From Psychrobacter piscatorii (lineage in GTDB: Bacteria; Pseudomonadota; Gammaproteobacteria; Pseudomonadales; Moraxellaceae): 64,000 bases of DNA. The translations under genes and the position numbers were made by a program. The DNA lies in contig NZ_LNDJ01000063.1 in the NCBI RefSeq assembly GCF_001444505.1, positions 23,007 through 87,006 on the forward strand, given 5' to 3'. Below the pieces are notes generated by a model, which did no database searches, was not told the origin of the DNA, and was given only the letters and a program-made list of their open reading frames with translations. Positions within the stretch are counted from its first letter, which is position 1. The number at the start of each line of letters is the position of its first letter. Below are positions 56,014 to 63,268 of the stretch, one piece after another.

Positions 56014-57309
56014 TCATGAATCCATCTGCTGAACCAAACTTGCGAGCACGCTTGTGGCAAAGCTACCAGTGGTCAACGTAAAGCTCAATACCAATATCTG
56101 CTCATCCGACCACTCCCAGCTTAATTGCTCAATAGGCAGTCTTAACGGGCGTCTTTGCGCTTTGATATCACGCTGTTCCAATCCCGTTGCTAGCTGCATG
56201 AGTAATGGGCTGTGTTGTACAACTTCGTTTTCTAACGCGGCTGCACTGCCACTGACTTTATCGTTACCTGTACCCCACAATACGGCAGTTGGATGGATAT
56301 CGCCGCTACTCATACGAGCGCGTAACGTATCGTCTATCTCCTCACTAGTAAATATCGACCCCGAACCATCTAAATTAAACACTTCGCCTGCTAGGCCAGT
56401 GTTCCAGCTACCATCGCGTACCCGTGCTGCCAATATCTCATTAAATATCAAGCTACGTGCAGCAGACAATTCCATCGTATTTTGCTCGCGCGGGGCACGT
56501 TTGCGTTTGCTCTTTTTGGGTTGCGGCTTTGGCTCGCGCGCTGGACGGGCAAATAGCGACAACGCTTCTCTGACATTATTACCCTGACGACCAAAACGCT
56601 GTGGGCCAAAGTAGTTAGGCACACCCGTTCTACCGATATGCGCTAGATGCTCCTCGACGCGTTGCTTAGCCGTCTGCTGAGTAGATAACGATTGCTCAGT
56701 TGATTCAGTGTTTTCATCATCATTCGTAAACTCAATATCACGCAAGGTAATGATAAATTGATTGGCACGGTGGGTACCGCGATTGAGCTTTTTATTATGC
56801 CAGTGCTGCGCCAGAATAACGACAGATTCATGCTCGCCAATATCTATCGGCGCAAACTCCGTAGGCGGCAACTGCTTTTTGGGTATACGCAGGCTAAACC
56901 ACTGGGTCGTCACCGCATGACGATCCTTCAGTCCTGAGTAACCGACATCACGCAGCGGTATGTCTGCCCACTCTGACAACAGTTTTGCCAGATACGCGGT
57001 GTTCATGCCTAGTTTTTTAATATGCAGCCATAGATGCTCACCTTCGTCGGTGAACTCTAGCGGTAATATTTCATTGACCACAAAGTCTGTGGCATTTGCT
57101 TTATAAGTAGCTTGCTTTATCGGTGGACGACTCGGCTGCGGTAAGTTTGTAGGGTCAGTGACAGCGGCAATATCAATATCACTGAGATCAAAACTGTCGG
57201 CAGCCTGATTATTTGTATCGCTATCTGAGTCACTATCTGAGTCGCTATCTAAGACGGACTGAGGAGCAGAGTTGTTTTCAATATCGTTAGAGGTGTCTTG
57301 AGGAGTCAT
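56014..57309 (-). CDS. truD: tRNA pseudouridine(13) synthase TruD
   Basis: TruD makes pseudouridine 13 in tRNA-Glu. The 431-residue protein has the catalytic motif GYSGLKDRHAVTTQWFSL with D129 and the family NYFGPQRFG segment. The first ~45 residues are disordered and include a run of alternating Asp-Ser (residues 21-31) coded by a 12-bp tandem repeat. E. coli TruD is 349 residues; here an N-terminal tail and an insertion near KPQPKKSKRKRAPR lengthen it. Confidence 0.95.
   Translation of the reverse strand: MTPQDTSNDIENNSAPQSVLDSDSDSDSDSDTNNQAADSFDLSDIDIAAVTDPTNLPQPSRPPIKQATYKANATDFVVNEILPLEFTDEGEHLWLHIKKLGMNTAYLAKLLSEWADIPLRDVGYSGLKDRHAVTTQWFSLRIPKKQLPPTEFAPIDIGEHESVVILAQHWHNKKLNRGTHRANQFIITLRDIEFTNDDENTESTEQSLSTQQTAKQRVEEHLAHIGRTGVPNYFGPQRFGRQGNNVREALSLFARPAREPKPQPKKSKRKRAPREQNTMELSAARSLIFNEILAARVRDGSWNTGLAGEVFNLDGSGSIFTSEEIDDTLRARMSSGDIHPTAVLWGTGNDKVSGSAAALENEVVQHSPLLMQLATGLEQRDIKAQRRPLRLPIEQLSWEWSDEQILVLSFTLTTGSFATSVLASLVQQMDS
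57218..57253. repeat. 12-bp tandem repeat in truD coding for Asp-Ser run
   Basis: TCGCTATCTGAG, TCACTATCTGAG and TCGCTATCTAAG follow each other (three copies, one or two differences). They code for the DSDS run in the TruD N-terminus. Copy number changes would keep the frame. Confidence 0.9.
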
Positions 57310-57551
57310 AAAATAGTCTTTTATTGTGTTTATTTATAATAAATGGAGATAGCAAAGACGCTGATAAAAACGGCGCAATTACGTTTTGCAACGCAGCAAG
57401 CATACAAAAAAACATCGTGTGTCAAATGGTCTTGCTACTATCAATCTATAGAACGCTAAAAATAATAAGGTAAGTTGAATTTGTCTGGTTTGTTATGGTC
57501 ATTTTCAACTCGCTGTCATCAGGAAGTCATTATAACTGTTAAGGAAGCATT

Positions 57552-59201
57552 ATGACCAAGGCGATGATCAACACAGTCACGATAACAAAATCGGATATTC
57601 CAAATGGCGGAATGAAATCGTACAAGCAAGACGACGATAGTATCATTTTAATCACTCGTGATGACGATGAGTTCCGTGCATTCGATGGTAAATGCCCACA
57701 TGCGGGTGCAGATTTGGGTGATGGGTTACGCTGCGGTCATCGAGTGGTTTGTCCTTGGCATCATGCAAGTTTTGATAGCCGCGATGGGTCGCTTCTAGAA
57801 CCGATAGCGACAGAGGGTCTGACGCAGTATGAGCTTATCAATGACGGTGACAATGTGACGGTTGATACCTCAGCTAAGATAAACAAGCCGATAGAAAACG
57901 ACAAATTGACGGACACTCACACCATTATCGTAGGTGGCGGCGGTGCTGGGTTTATGACCGCGCATCAGTTGCGCCAAGGTGGCTATGGCGGCAAAATCAC
58001 CATGATTAGCAAAGATGACAAAGCTCCTTATAACCGCCCATTATTATCGAAAGCATTTTTGGCAGGGAACATTGATGAAGATAAGCTATTATTGGGCGGA
58101 TCAGATTGGGCGAGTAGCAACGATATTGATCTGCACCTGAATCAAACGGTCAGCGAAGTATTGCCCAATGAGGCGACCATTGTCATAGAAAATGAAAACG
58201 GCGACAGCACGCGGCAGACAGCGGACTTCTTAGTGGTGGCAACAGGGGCGTCGCCGATCACTCCGCCTATCAAAGGAGCAGATATAGACGGCGTCTATAC
58301 CTTGCGTAGTATGGCAGATGCCAAATTGATCAAAGCGGCCAGTCATGACCAGCGCATGGTGATTATCGGTACAGGTTTTATCGGTATGGAGACCGCTTCG
58401 GCATTGGCACAAGCAGGCACGACTGCTTCTATTACCGTGATTGGACAAGGCAGCCGTGTGATGAGCAATATCGTCTCAGAAACGGTGAGTAATGCCTTAA
58501 TTAAGCTACATGAAGAGAAGGGCATTAACTTTGTGTTTGACGCGACTGTCAATGAAATCACTAAGATTGAGCGTCAAGTGGACAAGGATGGAGATAGCAA
58601 TAATCAGGCTTTCTCAAATGTAGGCGGTGTGACGTTGGCGAATGGCGAGCATATTGATGCTGATATTGTGGTCTTAGGTACAGGTGTGTCACCACGTACA
58701 GAGATATTGCATGAGATCAATGATCCAGATGGTGTGCAAGTTGACGCTCATCTACAGCTGCGCGATGGTATCTATGCGCTCGGTGATATTGCCAAACCTA
58801 CCAACCAAATGGGTCGTATGCGTATTGAGCACTGGCGCGTTGCATTACAACACGGTATGGTCACAGCCGCTGCGATATTGAACGATGACAATGTCGATTC
58901 TCTAGAAGCGCGCATTCCCTTCTTTTGGACCATGCAATATGGCAAAAGCCTACGCTATAGCGGTCATGCGGCAACGCCCGATCACAATATCCTATTTGGT
59001 ACGCCAGATACGCTCGACTATATCGAATATTATTTCGATGACGAAGGCGAGAACACACGTGCGAGTGCTGCAAGTACGCTTGGACGCGATAAAGAGTTGG
59101 TTGCTTTCTCCGAGCTGCTGCGCCGTGGTCATGCACCAACGCGCGCACAGCTTAACGCAGGGTTTGATATGATTGACCAGGCGCATGCATTATCGCGCTA
59201 G
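57552..59201 (+). CDS. Rieske-domain FAD-dependent reductase (AIFM3-like)
   Basis: The 549-residue protein joins an N-terminal Rieske [2Fe-2S] domain with a ferredoxin reductase-like FAD/NAD domain. The Rieske ligands are C48, H50, C67 and H70 (CPHAG ... CPWHHAS). The FAD domain has IIVGGGGAGFMTAHQLR (about 125-141), the NAD motif IIGTGFIGMETASALA, and the LGDIA segment. Fused proteins of this type occur in bacteria and as human AIFM3; the electron acceptor is unknown. AAGGAAG lies before the ATG. The terminator at 59231 follows. Confidence 0.9.
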   Translation: MTKAMINTVTITKSDIPNGGMKSYKQDDDSIILITRDDDEFRAFDGKCPHAGADLGDGLRCGHRVVCPWHHASFDSRDGSLLEPIATEGLTQYELINDGDNVTVDTSAKINKPIENDKLTDTHTIIVGGGGAGFMTAHQLRQGGYGGKITMISKDDKAPYNRPLLSKAFLAGNIDEDKLLLGGSDWASSNDIDLHLNQTVSEVLPNEATIVIENENGDSTRQTADFLVVATGASPITPPIKGADIDGVYTLRSMADAKLIKAASHDQRMVIIGTGFIGMETASALAQAGTTASITVIGQGSRVMSNIVSETVSNALIKLHEEKGINFVFDATVNEITKIERQVDKDGDSNNQAFSNVGGVTLANGEHIDADIVVLGTGVSPRTEILHEINDPDGVQVDAHLQLRDGIYALGDIAKPTNQMGRMRIEHWRVALQHGMVTAAAILNDDNVDSLEARIPFFWTMQYGKSLRYSGHAATPDHNILFGTPDTLDYIEYYFDDEGENTRASAASTLGRDKELVAFSELLRRGHAPTRAQLNAGFDMIDQAHALSR

Positions 59202-59230
59202 TACTATAGACAGATAAGTATTAGTATTTA

Positions 59231-59268
59231 AGCTGGCTTAGGAAACTAGGCCAGTTTTTTTATAAATA
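59231..59268 (+). terminator. Intrinsic terminator after the Rieske-FAD reductase
   Basis: CTGGC-TTAG / CTAG-GCCAG with a GAAA tetraloop is followed by TTTTTTTAT. Confidence 0.88.
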
Positions 59269-59286
59269 AAAAAGGAACACTATAAT

Positions 59287-59898
59287 ATGAATAAAAGTAA
59301 TTTGAGCAAAGATGCCGTATTTTTACGTCAGGCTGACGCGAGTGATATTGGTGCACTTGAGCAATTATTAAACTGCTGCTATCGAGAGACAGCGGGCTGG
59401 ACCAATGAGGCTGACTTAGTCGGCGGTATCCGTATCACGCCAGAGGAGCTGGCGAGTACGATTAATAATCCCACACACTATCTGTTTGTCTATCCAAAAA
59501 CCACGACAGGTGAGCGTGATGCAAAAGAGACAGGTGAAATACTTGGTTGTATCGCTGTCGATATAAAAACTGATGCCAACTCAAACAAAAAAGCCTATAT
59601 CGGTATGTTTGCGGTGCATCCTGAACTGCAAGGGCAGGGCGTTGGCAATGTCATACTACAGGCTGCCGAGACCTTTGCCACACGACATCTGTTATCAACT
59701 GAAAATGGCACTGATAAACAGCCTGCACGCTTAACCATGTCAATCTTGAGCCATCGACCTGAGCTTTTGGCTTACTATCAGCGCCGTGGCTATCAGTTAA
59801 ATGGTAATAAAATACCGTTCCCAAATGATGGTAATAATGGTGAGCCAAAACGTGAAGATTTAGAGTTATTAGAACTAGAAAAAAGGGTCAGTGCATAG
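59287..59898 (+). CDS. GNAT-family N-acetyltransferase
   Basis: The 203-residue protein has the acetyl-CoA-binding motif A of GNAT enzymes, IGMFAVHPELQGQGVGNVIL (Q/R-x-x-G-x-G type, here QGQGVG), and a C-terminal YYQRRGYQ. The substrate is not evident. The N-terminal NCCYRETAGWTNEADLVGG resembles a group of small-molecule acetyltransferases. It is 3 bases from the convergent small membrane gene. Confidence 0.88.
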   Translation: MNKSNLSKDAVFLRQADASDIGALEQLLNCCYRETAGWTNEADLVGGIRITPEELASTINNPTHYLFVYPKTTTGERDAKETGEILGCIAVDIKTDANSNKKAYIGMFAVHPELQGQGVGNVILQAAETFATRHLLSTENGTDKQPARLTMSILSHRPELLAYYQRRGYQLNGNKIPFPNDGNNGEPKREDLELLELEKRVSA

Positions 59899-59901
59899 CC
59901 C

Positions 59902-60123
59902 CTATCTTGATGGCCCCCAAAAATGCCCAAAGGTCATAAATAGACCAATACTCAACAAGATAAATGCCACAATGATTAAGCGCTTAAACCAATTAAAGGC
60001 GGGCAAGCGCGTGGCAGGGTCGTCAGACATAAGATAAGCAAACAAAAACAATAAACTCGCTGCCAACGTCATGATGCCAATACCAATCAGTAATATAAAC
60101 AAATACACCTGCCACACAGTCAT
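59902..60123 (-). CDS. Small two-helix membrane protein, hypothetical
   Basis: The 73-residue protein has two hydrophobic helices (about 5-31 and 48-66) separated by SDDPATRLPAFNWFKR. It is probably an inner-membrane protein. Not recognised. It abuts the GNAT gene tail to tail with 3 bases between stops. Confidence 0.6.
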   Translation of the reverse strand: MTVWQVYLFILLIGIGIMTLAASLLFLFAYLMSDDPATRLPAFNWFKRLIIVAFILLSIGLFMTFGHFWGPSR

Positions 60124-60334
60124 CTCTCAATAGTCATTATTACCTGCATCATAGCAGCATCAGGATTGTGCTGTCTGCATTGAGTGTCCAAAACTACCAC
60201 TTGATATATCCCAAAGCGTTATCAAAACACGACGTGCCTATAAGCGTAGATAGACAAATATCGATAAATACAGTTGGGCGTTAAGTAATAATCATGTATC
60301 ATTCAAGTAACATTTAAACAACATTGAGGTTACT

Positions 60335-60703
60335 GTGCCACATTTAATAAAATTGATGATGATTAGTCTTTTGACTCCATTATTTGTCGGCTGCTCTAAT
60401 GCACCTTCTGACGATACGGTGGAGCAGTTAGTCATCGCGCAATACGAACAGGCCAATAGCATTATGAATGATGCAATGGCCAATGCAGGCAATGATGAAA
60501 TGGCAAAAGCCATGAGCGGTATGATGGAGGGCATGATGCCCAAGCTTGAAAGCGTCGAGGACATCAATTGTGATGAGGCTGGCGGTGAAAATACCTATAT
60601 GTGTACCGCTGATATCACCCAGACTATCGCAGGCAATAGCCGTACCAATAGAACCAGCTTTAAAGTCTATCAAGTCAATGATGAGTGGGTTTTAGGTAAC
60701 TAA
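60335..60703 (+). CDS. Small lipoprotein, hypothetical
   Basis: The 122-residue protein has a signal peptide and lipobox FVGC (Cys 20). A Met/Asn/Ala-rich helix follows (about 35-75), then a small domain with two cysteines (NCDEAGGENTYMCTAD) that may form a disulfide. The start is GTG at 60335 with GAGG 5 bases upstream. Function unknown. Confidence 0.75.
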   Translation: MPHLIKLMMISLLTPLFVGCSNAPSDDTVEQLVIAQYEQANSIMNDAMANAGNDEMAKAMSGMMEGMMPKLESVEDINCDEAGGENTYMCTADITQTIAGNSRTNRTSFKVYQVNDEWVLGN

Positions 60704-60712
60704 TCAAGCCAT

Positions 60713-60736
60713 ACCAATGACTAAACCAATGACTAA
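60713..60736 (+). repeat. 12-bp perfect tandem duplication
   Basis: ACCAATGACTAA occurs twice in a row just after the lipoprotein stop, before the thrE-like gene end. Confidence 0.9.
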
Positions 60737-60749
60737 AATTGACCACCAT

Positions 60750-61202
60750 CTATACGATAGGGCGACGTCGATAAAACAATAGCCCAGGAATGGACAAGCC
60801 CAGTACCAATCCTGAGGTCACAAACAAGGCTTCGAATAAATACACCATCATTTGGCTAAATAACTCATCTGAATAGCCAAAATAGCCAATCTGCACCATG
60901 CTCACCATCGCTTTATAAGCGGCGATACCCGGCATCATACAAATGACACTGGGTGAAATTAAAGCTTTGGGTGGTAAGGTATATTTTTTAGAAAAATACA
61001 CGCCCAAAAAGCTGGCGAGCATTGCCCCAAAAAAGCTCGCGATCACCAGATGAACATGCTGATAGACCAGCGCCGTTTTTAACCCAAAGCCCAACGCCGT
61101 CATCAGCAGACACGGCAAAATATAGCGTTTGGGCACGCTGAACATCAGCGTCCAGCCAAGGGTAATGATGCAAGACAGCACAACGGTCTCAATAAACCAC
61201 AT
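60750..61202 (-). CDS. ThrE-family exporter, small subunit (YjjB/DUF3815-like)
   Basis: The 150-residue membrane protein with about five helices fits the C-terminal half of the threonine/serine exporter ThrE, which in proteobacteria is often a separate gene (YjjB, DUF3815). The segment SVICMMPGIAAYKAM is characteristic. Its ATG begins directly after the stop of the preceding partner gene (TAGATG), so the two are cotranslated. E. coli YjjB acts with YjjP; a role in succinate export was reported there. Confidence 0.88.
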   Translation of the reverse strand: MWFIETVVLSCIITLGWTLMFSVPKRYILPCLLMTALGFGLKTALVYQHVHLVIASFFGAMLASFLGVYFSKKYTLPPKALISPSVICMMPGIAAYKAMVSMVQIGYFGYSDELFSQMMVYLFEALFVTSGLVLGLSIPGLLFYRRRPIV

Positions 61203-62006
61203 CTAAAACCCCCAGTGCTGTATGCGTAGTAACACCAGCGCCATCACGATGCCCACACAGGCGGACAAAGTGTGCATATAAGTAAAAACCGCACGTCCAA
61301 TACCGATATTGACATAGCCCTTTAAGATGTCGGATAAGGAGTTGATCAGCGGAAAGCTTGGAATCAGCAGCAACACGCTAGAGGCCACCGCAATATCGGC
61401 ATTATTGCCAATATCAAAATAATAAGTCGTCGCGCCAATTAAGGATGCAATAAAAGCCGTCACAATAACGGTGATAAAAGGGTTAAAGTGGTGCTTGGAC
61501 AAATAGATACGAGTAAACATCGCTACCATACCCGCGATGAAGGTCACCGCCGTAATCGACCAGCTGCCACCATTCAAATAAGCAAACGCCGCACATGACG
61601 CACCAACAAATATACTGACTAGCCATGTCGGATATACCGTTTTATCCAACTCATCAAACGCAAGCGTTGTGCGGTCAATCAACTCATTGCGATCGACAGT
61701 GGCTTCGGTTTTATTGACGATTTGCTGGATTTGTACGAGTAAATTGACATTGATGCTCTGATTGATCGTATCTCGGGTGGTGGTGATACAGCGCTCATTA
61801 CAGATAGTCGTCAGGGTAATGGCATTGAAGTTCAGCGAACATTCGACGCTACTCATTCCCAATGCAAATCCCAAACGCTTCGATAAGTCCACTACCACGG
61901 CAGACTCAGCGCCATACTGCATAAGGAGTAAGCCGCAGCGCACGCAGAGTCGAGTGATGCGCTGCTGCTTGACGTAGCTGATAGAAGTCATTGGAGGAAT
62001 ATGCAT
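61203..62006 (-). CDS. ThrE-family exporter, large subunit (YjjP/DUF1212-like)
   Basis: The 267-residue protein has an N-terminal soluble domain (about 1-130), with CVRCGLLLMQYGAESAVV of the DUF1212 family, then about four or five helices (LLLIPSFPLINSLSDILKG near 213-231). It is the first gene of the pair. There is no clear Shine-Dalgarno before the ATG at 62006; a second ATG lies five codons in. Substrate is likely a small amino or organic acid. Confidence 0.88.
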   Translation of the reverse strand: MHIPPMTSISYVKQQRITRLCVRCGLLLMQYGAESAVVVDLSKRLGFALGMSSVECSLNFNAITLTTICNERCITTTRDTINQSINVNLLVQIQQIVNKTEATVDRNELIDRTTLAFDELDKTVYPTWLVSIFVGASCAAFAYLNGGSWSITAVTFIAGMVAMFTRIYLSKHHFNPFITVIVTAFIASLIGATTYYFDIGNNADIAVASSVLLLIPSFPLINSLSDILKGYVNIGIGRAVFTYMHTLSACVGIVMALVLLRIQHWGF

Positions 62007-62108
62007 ATTGGCTGCGATATCGATATGGATAGAGGTAAAGATAGCATAACTTGCGCTATTGATTTGCTACTATTATAAAGCGTAAACCACTGTCACAAGG
62101 AGAATAAA

Positions 62109-62390
62109 ATGCATATCGTCATTCTAACTTTGACCTTTTCGTTACCTGGCTGTAGCTCATTAAAAGAAAAACGCCAACGTATGGGCGGCCTGCACGCACG
62201 TTTTGGCAATACGCCAAGCGTCGCGGTATGTGAGAGCGGCGCGCGCGATCGGCATGACGCCAGTGAGTGGACGTTTGTGATTGTCGGTCTATCCAAACGT
62301 GAGGTCGAGTCGCAATGTAGCCAGATTGAGGAAAAACTAGAACGTACGGTGGATGCACGGTTGATGAATGTTGAGAGGGAGTTTGTTTAG
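62109..62390 (+). CDS. DUF503 family protein
   Basis: The 93-residue protein starts MHIVILTLTFSLPGCSSLKE and continues KRQRMGGLHARFGNTPSVAVCES, the DUF503 (YlxP-like) pattern. In Gram-positives this gene lies near rbfA/truB; function is unsettled. The start has AAGGAG 6 bases upstream. It is the last clearly chromosomal gene before the accessory end of the window. Confidence 0.85.
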   Translation: MHIVILTLTFSLPGCSSLKEKRQRMGGLHARFGNTPSVAVCESGARDRHDASEWTFVIVGLSKREVESQCSQIEEKLERTVDARLMNVEREFV

Positions 62391-62601
62391 GTTAGGGCGT
62401 CTTTGTAGATATCCAACTCTGCCTTTCGCCTATACTTTGGTTAGTTCAGGAATAGAAAATAAGACCAAAGTAGAGTTGTCCAGACATGCAAACTACTCAA
62501 TATAGACAAAGAAACAAACAATTGTTAAATTTAACTTGGATTTTAGGTCATCTCTATGTATATTAACAAAATATAATAAAAGATATTAACAAGGATGCAA
62601 T

Positions 62602-62904
62602 ATGCCATCTGTACAAATCGTCATTTTGGCCAAGTCAGTTAAACATGGAGAGCATTGTGTAGCTGGGAAATGTATAAGCACTAGACGTTGGTACCGTCCA
62701 GTGTCTAATCTAGCTGGAGCTGAGCTAAATCATAATCAGGTAATGTATAGAAACATACATGGGACTTATAGTGTTAGACCTCTTCAAAAGATACAAATGA
62801 GTTTTCTTCAACATGCCCCTTTGATACATCAGCCTGATAACTACCTAATTGATGGTATTATGTGGCAGCAGAAATATAAAATAAATTTAGATGAGCTTGA
62901 TTGA
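62602..62904 (+). pseudogene. 5' fragment of a dual OB-fold-like protein, truncated by an IS element
   Basis: The 100-codon frame begins MPSVQIVILAKSVKHGEHCV and continues AGKCISTRRWYRPVSN. It resembles dual OB domain proteins (a nucleic-acid-binding-like family of unknown function, whose usual start is an ILAxTxxxGxxCxAGxxxxxxWVRPV pattern). Its stop codon TGA (62902-62904) is the first three bases of the inserted IS3-type element, so the natural C-terminus is lost. The gene is AT-rich compared with its neighbours. The family call is from memory and tentative. Confidence 0.6.
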
Positions 62905-62951
62905 ACCGCCCCGGGATTGTCGGAGACTCAACATTCTGAGAGAATACGACA

Positions 62952-63260
62952 ATGAAAACACGAAACTACACTCCTGAGATTAAAGAACGCGCCGTTCGCA
63001 TGCTGATTGAAGCAGCAAATGACTATCCCTCTACCTGGTCAGCGATTCAAGCCATTGCCCCTAAGATTGGCTGCACGCCTGAAACTCTGCGGTCGTGGCA
63101 TAAAAAACACATCGATCAAACTATTCCTGCATCGGTGCAAGCGCAAAGTGATAAAGAGCGCATCAAGGAGCTTGAACGCGAAAACAGAGAGCTCAAGCAA
63201 GCCAATGAGATTATACGTAAGGCTGCCGCTTTTTTCGCCCAGGCGGAGCTCGACCGCTGA
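62952..63260 (+). CDS. IS3-family transposase OrfA
   Basis: The 102-residue OrfA begins MKTRNYTPEIKERAVRMLIE and has a helix-turn-helix (about 18-52) followed by a leucine-zipper-like coil (ELERENRELKQANEI). It binds the terminal repeats. A TTTTTTC heptamer at 63230-63236 in the proper phase allows -1 frameshifting into orfB to make the active OrfAB transposase. Confidence 0.93.
   Translation: MKTRNYTPEIKERAVRMLIEAANDYPSTWSAIQAIAPKIGCTPETLRSWHKKHIDQTIPASVQAQSDKERIKELERENRELKQANEIIRKAAAFFAQAELDR
63230..63236 (+). promoter_or_regulatory. Putative -1 ribosomal frameshift site (T TTT TTC)
   Basis: The heptamer has X XXY YYZ phasing in the orfA frame (codons GCT TTT TTC). After slipping -1, translation continues in frame with orfB through its ATG at 63269. 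Confidence 0.6.
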
Positions 63261-63268
63261 CTAAAATC

